Below are positions 23,901 through 35,700 of a stretch of DNA of 64,000 nt, piece by piece. The number at the start of each line of letters is the position of its first letter. Position 1 is the first letter of the stretch. Source of the stretch: Acridotheres tristis (Eukaryota > Chordata > Aves > Passeriformes > Sturnidae); the NCBI GenBank assembly GCA_037013685.1, contig CM072884.1, positions 101,660,048 to 101,724,047 of the forward strand. The letters are read 5' to 3'. The notes beneath the pieces are model-generated. The model did not search any database, was not told the DNA's origin, and was given only the letters and a program-made list of their open reading frames with translations. A program made the translations under genes and the position numbers.

Positions 23901-26010
23901 TTAAAGCCTTCTACCTCATTAAAAAACAGATATTTTATTCAGCACCACTTATTGAAAAACATTTATTTATAGTACAGGAGAAATGCTACCAAGGGTGAGA
24001 CCATATTTGAAGATATTTGAAGACATCAGATATACAGCAAAGAGTATTTTTTTAGTTCCTTTAAATACCACATATCATCAATCTAGAATGTTTTGGTGCT
24101 CAGGGTATGATGTTTAATGTTGGCCTTCATTCCAATGGATAGATGACTGACCAGTCACTGCAGGCTTAAACAGACATCAGGATGAGTTTATTTTTACCTG
24201 TAAACATTGCCCAAAGCATCTGTCAGCACAACTATAGAACTGAATGTAGAAGTGGAAAGTGTTAATGAAAACAGAAACTGAAGCTGCCACATATTCCCTA
24301 CCTTCTTTCTTGAATGAAGGTTTTGCACATGCCAAGAAAGTTGCCTTGGACCAGGTGGTACTTCAGTTAAAGGATGCCACTGAATCATCAGCAAGATTTG
24401 ACAGGCTAGAGGCTGGGTAGGGGAGCACATATCCACAAAGTGTTATGAACTCAAAAGGTACAGAACTGATACATAATCTGTGTAACACCCAAAGGAACAC
24501 TCTGCCTTTCTGTATTATGAAGCTAATGGATTCAAAAAAGAAACAAATAAACGAACAAAAGACTCCAAACACTAGATCCAGGACCCCAAAATCCCAATCT
24601 ATAACAAAGGGGGAACAGCTGTTGAAATGAAGAATTTCATACCAACAAGAATAATTTATAGCAAAGACTATAGAAGGCATTGACCAAATAAGCTCTTTGC
24701 CAAAATAACATTAATTTCATACCACACAGAAGAAGTGAACACAGTTCACTAACTACTGCAGAAAAAAAAAGGCCATATAAAAAAAAAAAAAAAAAAAAGG
24801 TGAATAATTTGGTATGAATCAGTCAAAATGTGTGCGTTCTTAGTGAAATGAAACAATGGGAACTTTGTTGGAGATGCCTGATGAACTACAGAGGTGCTAA
24901 GGAGTGAAGTCAGACATTGTGACATCTTGGATAAAAAATATTGCCAAAAATTTAACCTGGCTCACACTGGGAAGGGAAATCAAACAGGCAAATAAAAAGA
25001 AACGTAAGTAATATTTACAGTGTGAAAAGATTGTCATCTTCTCTTCCACTGTATCAGTCTAATGCATTTGGTCTCCTTTTGAACTCAAAATGGGGACATA
25101 TCACAATTAGAAGTGGTCCTTCCTCCCTTTAATTTATCCACAGCATTTCCCATTAAATAGTACATGGTGTAGGATGAAGAAAAGTTACTAAAAAAGGAGA
25201 GGAAGGAAGGGGAGATGGGGAAAGTTACTTAATGCAAATGAAGTTTAAAGTAATTTGAATTATTAAAATAAAATTAAAATGCTATTTTAGAACTCAATAT
25301 GGAAAAAAAAAAAGACACCACAGTTATTTGCAAACATTCTTGACAGCAGACTTTTAAACCAGGGGCTTTGATCTGAGAGAGACTTGTCAAAACAGTGACA
25401 GAGAAAGGAAAAGTGTGGCAGTGGACTGACAAGGAAGGCTTTCATTGGACTGCTTGAGAAAATGGGATTATAACCTGTTTTACCTGCCCCTCCCTGGTAT
25501 TGGATGCTGATCTGACACTTGAATCCTGCAATGAAGTTTCCCTTTCCTGTCAGAGGAAATGGTATGAAGTATGAGCTGGCCCTCTGAAGTCCAAGTACGC
25601 CATGAACACCCATGGTCTGGGAGCCCTGATCCCGAGTACCCCCCAGCAAGGAATGGCCTCTCCTGGCTGCTGAGCAGCACCAAGGGCTGCCCTGCGCCTT
25701 CAGCCTTCACACCTGGGACAAATGTAACAACCAGGCCAACTCCAAACGTGGGTTCCAACCTGACATGACAGTAAACAGATAATCACACCACAGCCATTGG
25801 GACTGGGAAGGCTGTAAAATACAGCTAAACAGAAGAGCTTGAAGTTGCTTATATAAGCACATCCAACTTGATGGGGTAACTTGAACAAAATCTTACATAA
25901 ACATTGCAACAAGACAGTTTTGAAGAACTGTTTAACTGAGTCATTTCTGAAGTCCTGGAAAACATAATCCAGGTCCACTACATTTTTGAGTATTACAAAG
26001 TTTACACAAG
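17986..26010. other. Intergenic region between APOO promoter and KLHL15 3' end
   Basis: About 8 kb of AT-rich DNA with no gene I can recognise. It holds a 16-bp palindrome at 19,261-19,276 (GGACTATTCATAGTCC), an A-tract at 24,779-24,798 and a GC-richer patch near 25,470-25,770. Weak coding-like pieces occur at 18,222-18,336 (plus) and 21,465-21,689 (minus); neither has a family I know. In mammals CXorf58 occupies the equivalent interval. The right boundary depends on the predicted KLHL15 poly(A) site. Confidence 0.5.
24779..24798. repeat. Poly-A tract
   Basis: An uninterrupted run of about 20 A on the plus strand after TATA. There are no target-site duplications or retrocopy body that I can see, so it is called a mononucleotide microsatellite. 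Confidence 0.8.
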
Positions 26011-26032
26011 AGTTTTTAAAGATTAAAAATAT

Positions 26033-26038
26033 TTTATT
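26033..26038 (-). terminator. KLHL15: Candidate poly(A) signal AATAAA for KLHL15
   Basis: The minus strand reads TGTAAATAAAATATTTTTAA, giving AATAAA with T-rich sequence downstream. Cleavage would fall near 26,010-26,020. It was chosen as the farthest strong signal before sequence character changes; several alternatives exist. Confidence 0.35.
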
Positions 26039-29000
26039 TACACTTTTCTTTATACACATTTTATACATTTTTTCACCTTGAAACCCAAACAGAGCACATA
26101 TGCAAGCCTGAGCATACTGCATCCATAGCAAGGGAAAATTACTTTCTGGAAAAAAAAAAAAAAAAGACAAGAAAAAATGCTTTTAAACAGTTACAAAGAG
26201 GCAATTCTTAAATTACTTAGAGAAGTTTATAGCAGCCCTAGGGTAATCATTAGACAGTTAATCCAAATGTATATATGAGATCATATACATATAATTTTAG
26301 TTTTCTATAAGAAAAGTATTTCCAATAGCTAGACATACAGTACAGTTTGAAAATAACTTTTCCTGTTAACTTACCAAATACATTCTTTTCAATACAAACA
26401 ATCTGATATTGTACACTGGAATTGTGGGATATTATAGTGGAATTGTAATCTCCAGCATATAATAATTTATTTTAAAAAGATCTACAAAAATAACAATATA
26501 TAGGGGAAAATATTTAAAATAAAAACATAATTCACTTTTCCCTTCACGTGCTCCAACACTGACATAAAAGTTAGGTGGGTCCCACTGAGGTAATAAAAGT
26601 CCCCCTAAATATAGCTAACTTTACAGTCCTAGAGAGCACTTCATTTCCTAAACTTACAGTAAGATTTTTCTACCAGAGCCATAAATAAAAACTATCTGCA
26701 AATAGAAATTATTTTTCCCTAGCTACCAACTTAATATTAATCCAAAGGTATTTAAAATTTATTTTTGAGAGCTATTTTTAAAATATTACATAAATTGAAC
26801 TTAGAGAAGTGTAAAAAAAATTAGTAAAGGGACACACAGGAAAGCTGTGCTCAAAACGAATTAGTTTTTCTGCCACCTGCCACATACAACTAGGTTTTAT
26901 GAAGTTTACCCATACAAATAGAAATTTTCAAGTTACTCACCACCTTTCAAAAATAGAATACAGATGCAAAAGTAGTCATTAGTATTTATTTTAAGCAGCT
27001 TTAAATTGTTTAACAAACATTAAAATCTCAGAATGTTAGCTACAGGACACCAGCAAGCTCTGTTAAAATAGATTATGTGTTTTCCAGTTATGTTCTTTCC
27101 CACTCTCCTTCAGCAAACCCCTTCACTTGTGACAGATATTTATTCAAGTAACTTCACCACCTATATACATTTTTATTAGCAGGAGAGAAGGCGGGATGTT
27201 TTCTCTGCTGGCCCCAACCCTATAAACTCTCAAGCACAGGCTTAGAAACACTTGTGCTTACATGTTCTCGTTTAAGTACCATACAGTTTTCTGTTTCTTT
27301 GTATTGGACTATTCACATGTATAGTCCATATCTGAAATGTTAAAAGAATCTAGGGCCCAATTCACTATTTTTTTAAGAAAAAGTATATTAAAAAGGCAAA
27401 ATACTCTACAAATGCAACTACTTTTAAAAAGACTGACATATGCAGGCTGACACAAACTAGAAGTTTATTTTAGAGAGCTGTTAGTATCTCCCCACAATGC
27501 TTACCCTCCCTTTGCTAAAGAATGGACATAATGAGTTAAGCAATGGGGTTTTATAGATCAGTTTGAATTTGCACTTGCTTAATCTTATCTTCGTTTCCTG
27601 AGTGTCAAGTGAAGCTTCGTCCCTGACACAAGACCATATTACAATATTATCAGAATGAAGAAATGCAGCAATTGGGATTCTAAGGCAGGAGAGCCTCAAG
27701 AATAAATAGCTGCAAATCTCACGAATCAGGGAAATATTACAGTCAAACCCTCAGAGCTATCATACTGCAGGAAGTAGGGCATCCACATTTTTCAAAAGAA
27801 AGTAACATAAAAGTAGGTTGCCAGGCAGCTCCTATACTGCCACTTGCTAGCAGTGCTTTCTGAAACAGCAGGACCTCTGTAAAACCAAGATCTGCCTTCT
27901 TCCAGCTGAACTCATGGGGAAAAATAATTCCTAAAGTTTCTTTTTGCCAGCTGATGCCTCCCACAATGAAACTACCAACACTTTGTGGCAGAAGTGAGCT
28001 ATTTTTTCCTTATGCAGTACTTATAAAGAACAATCTGCCCCCTGAAAACAGACCTTTCATAGGAGCATGTGAAATGGGAACTGGCAGCATCCGGTCCCTT
28101 TACAGCAACACTGTGCTTTTTGTCCATTGTCTCGTTTGAAAGAAAATTTCCTCCTGAACGTGGCTGCTAGAAATGAAGCTGATATATTTTTCTATAGGTG
28201 TGAAAAAATCCCCCTACATTGTAACTCACTATGTCCACCTTTCTAAAAAAAGGCAAGTACACCTGCTTTTCAAAGCAAGTCATATGATGAATTTTACATA
28301 TGTGAGTAACATTAGAACTGGTATTCCATTATGGGATGGGAATAGGAGAAACGCCCCAAATCTAAACTAAAGATCATAACTTACCTTTTTTGACAAATGA
28401 GAGGCATTTAAATGTTTTAAATTAAGATTAAACATCTTAATCTGACCAAAATGCTCAAAATTTGATACTAACAGGCGATTCTCATTAGCCATCTTAGGTT
28501 TGTTCCTATTAAGGTACTAAATTATCTGGAGCTAAATACTAAGAACAAACATAAAATAAATTTCAATTTAAAAAATCCCTCCAAGTAACCAAAGTAACTG
28601 TCTCAAAAGTTCCATTGCAGTATAAAAGATAACATAAGTTAATTTTTATATTTCAGATCTGAAACAATGAAAGCACAGTAGATAATACATAAAACAAAAC
28701 ATTCTCACATATACCTACCATTCTAATCCCAAGCAAATTCCAACCATCCCTAATGCTGGAAATGTTACAGCCAGCCTCTCAGTGGAGACACAGCTTCAGG
28801 GAAGCTGAAACCAACAGTTCAATTATAATTTCACAGAACAATTACTACTACAATCCTGAAAAAGATCTTTCAGAACTGTGCACCTTAAGATAAATATGAG
28901 CTTAAAAGCAGAGCACCAAAACCGATCTGGTTCTTCATTTTTCAAGTGTCAGCACTCACCAATGACTTTAGTGGCAGTTGCTGAGTGCACAGATCTTCAG

Positions 29001-30424
29001 AAGGCGCTTAAATGCAGACTCAAAAATGTAACTTGAGACAGCCTTATCCTTACCATTACTTTTAATAAAAGTCTTGGCCACATCTCTAAGACATCTGACT
29101 CCTGAACACCAGATATCCAGAGTCAGGGCTTCTCCCCACACTGGCACTGGCCTCACATAAAGTTAAATACTCTACGTAACATGCCTTTGACAGCTGCCTC
29201 ACACAGGATTAGCTTGCTGTCCCATTAATTTATTGGGAAATGAGCTAATGACAAAAAAAAACCAAACAAAAACACTGAAACAAAACAAAACAAAACCCCC
29301 ATCCTCAACCTTTTTTTTCCTCTTGTGCCTCAATATTCCATAAACTATGTACAGTCAGCACACAGCCAACACCTACCAGTCAGTTTCTCTCTCCCCGTGT
29401 AGGGTGATGTACACACAAGTCACACAGTGAAACTGAGGTTTTAGTGTAAGCTATATTTGCTATAACTTAGGCTAGCAAGAAAGTAAATTAGATTTCTAAT
29501 TCAATAAACTGAATTCTTAATAAAAAAAGACAAATTTAGCTGCAAACTAGCCTGCACCAGAAGGCTGAATAGCAATACTTGGTCCAGTCTCTTCTGGTGT
29601 AAATAACTTATCGCTACAGCTATGATGGCAAACATTCCTTCTTTCTTTTAAAACATATGAAAATACTCAATGCATAAATCATTTATAACAATAAACAAAC
29701 CTTAAAAATCTGCTGACTTGCCATATAGCTCCAAATACTCACATTGCAACCCAGAACGTAATTCCTACAAAAATACCGGAACACAATATGAGAAGTTTAA
29801 CACATTGTTTTAACTTCTATTATTTCAAACTTCATTTACACAAGTAGGTGTTATTTTTAACATGGAAAATTTAGGGTGATTTTGGTCCCTTTGTAAGTGC
29901 ATTCTTTTGAACTCCCTGAGTACTGTACATTCCTTTTCTACAGTGAATTCTGACTGGAAGATGCTGAATAAAGTGGTTTTGTGTTGCTGCATATAAAGTA
30001 AGGTCTATTGCTTAAAATGAAACACAGCAGCATAAGATTTTACAAAATATCCAGCTCATGTTTCAGCATCTGAACTATGAGTGAGCCTTCAGCTTCCCCA
30101 GATCTCTCCTTTGCGTGCTAGAAGTGGCTAATTTACATCCACAAAGATAGTCAAAATGCAGTTACTGTTATTATTTATGTCTTGGAAGATAATTCTTACC
30201 AATCTGCTGTTATTTATACCTGCAAGTTAACACAATGGAATAGTCAAAGCCCTCTTGGACCAGCCGTCTCTATCCAGGCACTCCAAGGTCAGTAGCCATA
30301 GTTGTGTAGGTTTTTATAAAAGAAACAGAAATTATACTAACAAACCAATCACCTAACTCCACATTTTCAAAACACAGTAGTTCTTAACATTGTTAATAAT
30401 TAAATAATAATAAAAAGATGATAC

Positions 30425-30454
30425 CACTTCAATATGAGTACTTATATTGAAGTG
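30425..30454. repeat. Perfect 11-bp inverted repeat (hairpin) in KLHL15 3'UTR
   Basis: CACTTCAATAT at 30,425-30,435 and its exact reverse complement ATATTGAAGTG at 30,444-30,454 are separated by 8 nt. In RNA this forms a compact hairpin. Whether it is selected or chance cannot be told from one sequence. Confidence 0.85.
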
Positions 30455-31656
30455 TGAGTATAAGCAAAGTATTGACAATAAACTGTAGAGTATCCAGTAT
30501 CCAGTTCCAAAAATAACTGTGGGTTGCAGCAGTGCTGAGCATTTGCTTATTGACGTTTTCTATTTTAATGAAAAAAGAAAACTGGGCAGCACATTGAAAA
30601 CAAAAAGAAACTCAGGTGAAATGAGTTTACTTTTTAAAAATAATTCATAAAATAACCAACAGTTCATTATGTAGCAACAATACAAAGAGTTTAAGGTTAC
30701 TGAATCAATCAGTATATACTAAAGATAAGATACTTTGATACCAAATGAGGCTTCCAGTTTCACTTAAGAAGTTGGAATTATTTAGCTCATGAAAGAATAC
30801 CTTAAATTCAACAGATATGGCTGAATCTGTGCACTAGTTAAAATATAATATTGTAACTGCACATAAAAAGATGCATTTATATACAGTTTTTACAGTGTAT
30901 GCACATGTGTGTATACATTTTTTTACTCACCAACAAACACAACACAGACAATAGAAGGCAGCATAGAAATAGTGTTTTGAATATAAAAATGCTTTGTTTT
31001 CAATTTAGTAGAAAACGCATAATTTGCATTTTGGCAGACTTACTGGTACAACTATACAAAACCAGGAAAAGGGCCATGCAAAAGGGTTAAAATTATTCTC
31101 CAAAGTAAATAAGGTAAAACAAAAATGCCTAGTAAATTTGAGAGTACTTTGCAGTTAATGGGAAAAGCATCTAAAGGACAACATAAAACACAGAATGGTT
31201 TGGTTTTGTTACTTTACACCTGGTTGTACCCAAGTACAGGTGATGAGATGTATTTTGATGCTCAATAAAAAAATGAAAATAACACCTTTCTTCTCTTCCC
31301 TTCACAAATATTTTGTCAAACTCAACTTATTTCAAAAGTGTAGTGGTATCATGGCCATTAAAAAAAAAGAGAACACATTGTGGGCATAAACTGTTATAAA
31401 AAAAAGCAGACTCAAAAATATATTTTTTCTCATACTTACAATTATGTTTGTTAAAAAAAATAACAAAGCTTTCACAAGGTCAGACCAACTATCACCTTTT
31501 CTAATAAACTTGGTAAGTACACTCCCCATACATCCTGTTTCTCTTGAGCATTTAGCTGTTGTTCTTACACACAAGAAAATGTCTCTGCAGGAATTCAACT
31601 GGTTTGTAATTTTTTCAGTATAGCTTTTTGTATTTGATTGGGTTGTTCATTCTCTT

Positions 31657-32766
31657 TTAGCTGCAACGTCTAACATGCTCCAAAACATACTCAGGAAAGT
31701 GCAGGCTGCAGACCTGTAAGCCATCCAGCTTGCACGGCATCCTTGGATATTCATCTTCTTTCCATTTGTTTTCCTCTGGATCAAAAGTGAGAATTGAATC
31801 ACTGTAATGACCATTGTAACAAAGGCCTCCAAGAACCATTATCTGTTTGTCCAGAACAGCTACACCATGACCACTCCTACCTATTGGCATAGAAGCCAAT
31901 ATAGTCCATTGATCAGTATCAGGGTCATAAACCTCTGTAGATGGACATCCTTGAGATTCAAAGGAGGCTCTCAGGATCACACAGACACCACCAAAAACAT
32001 AAAGCTTACCATTATAAGAAATCATTTTGTGAAAGCATCTTGCATAATTCATTTTGCATTTGTTCTCCCAACAGTTAGTGACCACTTGAGTTCTCCGTGT
32101 TCGCTGCTCTACTGTCCCTTCTTTACTGGGATCAAACACACACACTTGCTTAGAAGTTGAGGATGATGTAATTCCACCAGTGATATACAGCTTGTTACCA
32201 AGCACAGTCCCTTCGTGTCCGTACTTATTGACAGGATAGGGATCCACAAATTCCCATTTATCTTCAGTGATATCATACCGTTCAGTTGAGTAAAACGTCT
32301 CATCCCTGGTTCTCCCAGCCACGGCATAAACATACCTGCCAATCACTCCAACAGCAAACTCAGAACGTGGCACAGACATGTCTGCCATTCGTAACCAAGT
32401 GTTCTGTCTTGGGTCATACCTAAACACTTTGGATGAAGCATGGAACTCACCATCTGGCCCCAGTTCTTCCCCACCTAATAAGAACACGAAGTTATTTACA
32501 ATAGCAAGGCAGTCTGGTCGTAAAGGTACTTGAGGACCCTCTAGCTCCCACCAGACCCTCGGTTTGTGCAAGAGAAGAATTTTGCTGTTTACCATACTGT
32601 GTCCTATCATTCCTCTAAATACTGCAGTCTGGGGTTTGGCAGAACGAATTTTGTTCGATTTCATTTCCATCAAAGGCTGTTGGTGAACGCTATGAAAGTA
32701 ATTCATGGCTTGGTCAACCTCATGTCGCAGCTGCCGGGAGTAGCGATAAAACTCTGATGTTTTTAC
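31657..32766 (-). CDS. KLHL15: KLHL15 coding exon 2 (Kelch propeller)
   Basis: The acceptor ATTCATAG precedes GTA AAA ACA (VKTSEFYRYSRQLRHEVDQ), matching the mammalian exon junction. The exon carries the rest of the BACK/linker and the whole Kelch propeller and ends HVRRCS-stop. The acceptor's pyrimidine tract is weak, but phase and homology leave little doubt. Confidence 0.97.
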   Translation of the reverse strand, partial: VKTSEFYRYSRQLRHEVDQAMNYFHSVHQQPLMEMKSNKIRSAKPQTAVFRGMIGHSMVNSKILLLHKPRVWWELEGPQVPLRPDCLAIVNNFVFLLGGEELGPDGEFHASSKVFRYDPRQNTWLRMADMSVPRSEFAVGVIGRYVYAVAGRTRDETFYSTERYDITEDKWEFVDPYPVNKYGHEGTVLGNKLYITGGITSSSTSKQVCVFDPSKEGTVEQRTRRTQVVTNCWENKCKMNYARCFHKMISYNGKLYVFGGVCVILRASFESQGCPSTEVYDPDTDQWTILASMPIGRSGHGVAVLDKQIMVLGGLCYNGHYSDSILTFDPEENKWKEDEYPRMPCKLDGLQVCSLHFPEYVLEHVRRCS

Positions 32767-35700
32767 CTATGAATACATTTAAAAGATATTAAAATTCTGA
32801 CCAAGAGAAACAATCCAGAAAACCTAAATCACTATGTGTCATTAGAAGATTTTTTTACTTTGTTTCATTCAGGCAATCTTGAGAGCAATTGCATTTATGC
32901 ATGAAGGTTTAAACTGATGTATTGTTATCCAAAATCCAGAAGGCAATTTAGTGATTAAGAGCAGTGACTAACATTTTCAGCAGAATAATCACATGCAGAT
33001 TTTATGCTGGAATTAGGCACAACTGAAAACCACAAGTCTAAAAATCATTATTCCTTCTCCTGAAAAAAGCTTCTGTTCATCTTCTTCTTAGTCCATGAAG
33101 TACCCAAATATAAAAAAATCCATCTTTTCCTGGGTTTCAAAGATATTCTACACACCCATTCTGTGGTTACCAAGGTCTACTCTAGTCTGGCTTTTTTCTG
33201 AATTCTCACCAATGAAGCCTGAGCTCTCAAATGCTAGGCTCTGCTCACAGGGCTATTTAATTGCCATGGGGTGGGAAGGGAAGGCACCCAACCACCTTCC
33301 TTGAGAATATGTGCTTGCACCAACCACTCACCGTGATGATGACCTTATGGTTTCCCCTTGGTGAGTCTCCACATGTTAACACATGCCTTTAACACAAGAA
33401 GGAAACATCTCCACCTATAATCCTTCAGTTGTGCATTTCTTTGGCAAATTGCAGAGGCAGGTTTGAACTTCCACTTGCCAGGTGAAAGTTACAACCTCAG
33501 AACCATCCCTGCTCAGTTTCATTGGAGTTGTAGGCACAAGGGAAAATAAGAATTCCTTTCTGGGACCCTTCCTATTATCTTAAATTGTCTTAAGTGCCTG
33601 AGGCTGGTCCTGAGACCATTCCAAAATACATCTCTGTCTTGAACATTTTAATTAATCTAGCTCAAGGCTCTCCTCAGCTAACCGTGGGAATCTCTTCAGA
33701 GGCCTCACTCTTCCTGTACAGTCTGGTGTAATACAGCATTCTGAATCACACTTCTAAAACAAATAAAAACCTGCTAGATGTTGCCAAGTCCACAAATCCT
33801 CCATCAGATTTGATCCTAAATCCCAGTTTCTTTCACATAAAATTGGATTGCTTTCAAACAGTCTGAAAGCCTTTAGTACCCACCAGCTCCAAATAAGAAG
33901 CAATACTCTGAAAAATATCTGAGGCCACTGAAATTTCAAGTGACCAGGAAATTTCAAGGTTAACACCAGGAGCTAGTATTTTTAAGTATCTTTTAGCCCA
34001 CCTCCTCCTATCCTCTGTCCCAAAGAACAAATGCCTCAGGGGTGGTGGTATGAATTTTGACATATATGGAAAGAAATTTATAAATTAATGTTCTTTATAG
34101 CTTGTAAATCAAGTAGCTGCTTGTTCCATAAACACATACCATTAAAATTTTGTTAGCCATCTGTTAATCATCTCTTCCTTGTGTAGTAATTAAGACATTC
34201 TGCTGTCAAGGAATGATTTGTTAAAAAAAATCTTTTGAACTGTTATTATTGAACACAACTTTCACAGTTTTTGAGACAGTTTGAAATACCAGATTTCAAA
34301 AAAAATGCCGAATACTAACCTACTATTTTAAAGCAATGTATAGCTCAAGAGTGACAGTGACTTGATGTTTTTATTTACACTTTTCTTTCTTCCACTTTAA
34401 TTTTGACAAGTTCAACTTATCTTTGTTTGGAAAAAAGGAGGATGGTCACATGCAGCTCACATATATTATTTCTTGCAGCAATGTCCAGCTTCTTTCTACT
34501 GTTTTTACCAGAAGGGATTTTGAAGCAAAAAGGTTTACTCAGGTATGGTACTTACAGAAAACCCAGAGTAAGCCAAACTCTTCTGGGAACAACAGCTCTA
34601 TTTTCTTGCTGCAAATAAATATATCCTACAAAGAGAGATCTGCTCATATGGTATTTGTTAGAATAAACCATATACCTTGCCTGACTGAAAAGACCGAACA
34701 TAAATTACAGAAAATATGCTGGCAGTGAGAACTACAGCACAGAAAAATGGTAACATATAAAGGTTACAAAAAAAGAAAAAGGATGTTAAGACAGAATCAT
34801 GGCTGGGCTATTTTATCCTTAAAAGGAACTTCCAAATTTTAAACCAGCAGGACTACCTCAGGTATTCCCAAACTGGAGCTATCCTCTTCGGAATTAAATA
34901 AAAATATAAACTATCTTTGTTCCATCTATATGCAGTTCAGGTTTTCTTGGATAATTATGGAAGACAACAGGATCAACATGCTTGCAATGTGAAGCATACC
35001 AATAAAGCCTGGCAGAGATAGAAAATGTTTTTCTTTCTCCCTCAACATTTACAACTCTGTTATTAGATCTAGAAATCAGAATGCCAGCCAGAAAATGCTG
35101 AAATTAAAATAAGCCTACAACCTCATCACTCTAGTCCTTCACACAACCTAAATCTCACCCCATGAGAGCATGCCAAAGGAAAGAAGCAGTATCTCTAATT
35201 CCAGAGAGAGACCCTCAAAACCAGGGAATCAATCTATTAGTTTACTAATGCTTATCTTGACAAAGGTACTCATGTCAAAGCAAAGCCTCAACCTATTACC
35301 TTAAAAAAATGAAAAAGACATCAAGGAGCAAATGCAACTCCCAGTTATTAACACCCCTCTGTAAACTGAAGTTCACGGTGAAGCTTTGACAAGCACAAGT
35401 TTGAAGAGCTGAACATGAAAATACACAAGCACTAGCAAGTCTTACAATATGCAGAAAAAAAATCCTGCAAAACAAGAGTGATCTACTACCTCACTTCTGA
35501 TAATGAAAAAGTAATTGGAGCATTCCTAGACTCGGCTGTCAAGGAAAAATATTCCTGTTTTGAGCCATGCACCTTTCACCAGCATAACCTCTGCCATACA
35601 GGAGCAGTACCTCTCCTGAGGCTCAATGACAGGAATGAGGTTACAATGATAGTCTAAAATGAATGTTAGGATCTATAGGAAAGTACAGACTCCTCACGCT

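Larger units (their letters stand above)
26015..31656 (-). other. KLHL15: Putative long 3'UTR of KLHL15
   Basis: About 5.6 kb of AT-rich sequence follows the KLHL15 stop with no recognised repeat. It ends near an AATAAA on the minus strand (plus 26,033-26,038). Other AATAAA signals occur earlier (for example near 26,983), so shorter 3'UTRs are possible. Long 3'UTRs are usual for KLHL genes. It contains a perfect 11-bp hairpin at 30,425-30,454. The extent is inferred. Confidence 0.45.

Noticed and set aside
25700..26170. 156-codon minus-strand ORF near the KLHL15 3' end
   Set aside because: Phe/Leu/Cys-rich product of AT-rich sequence, no domain, and it spans the predicted poly(A) region.
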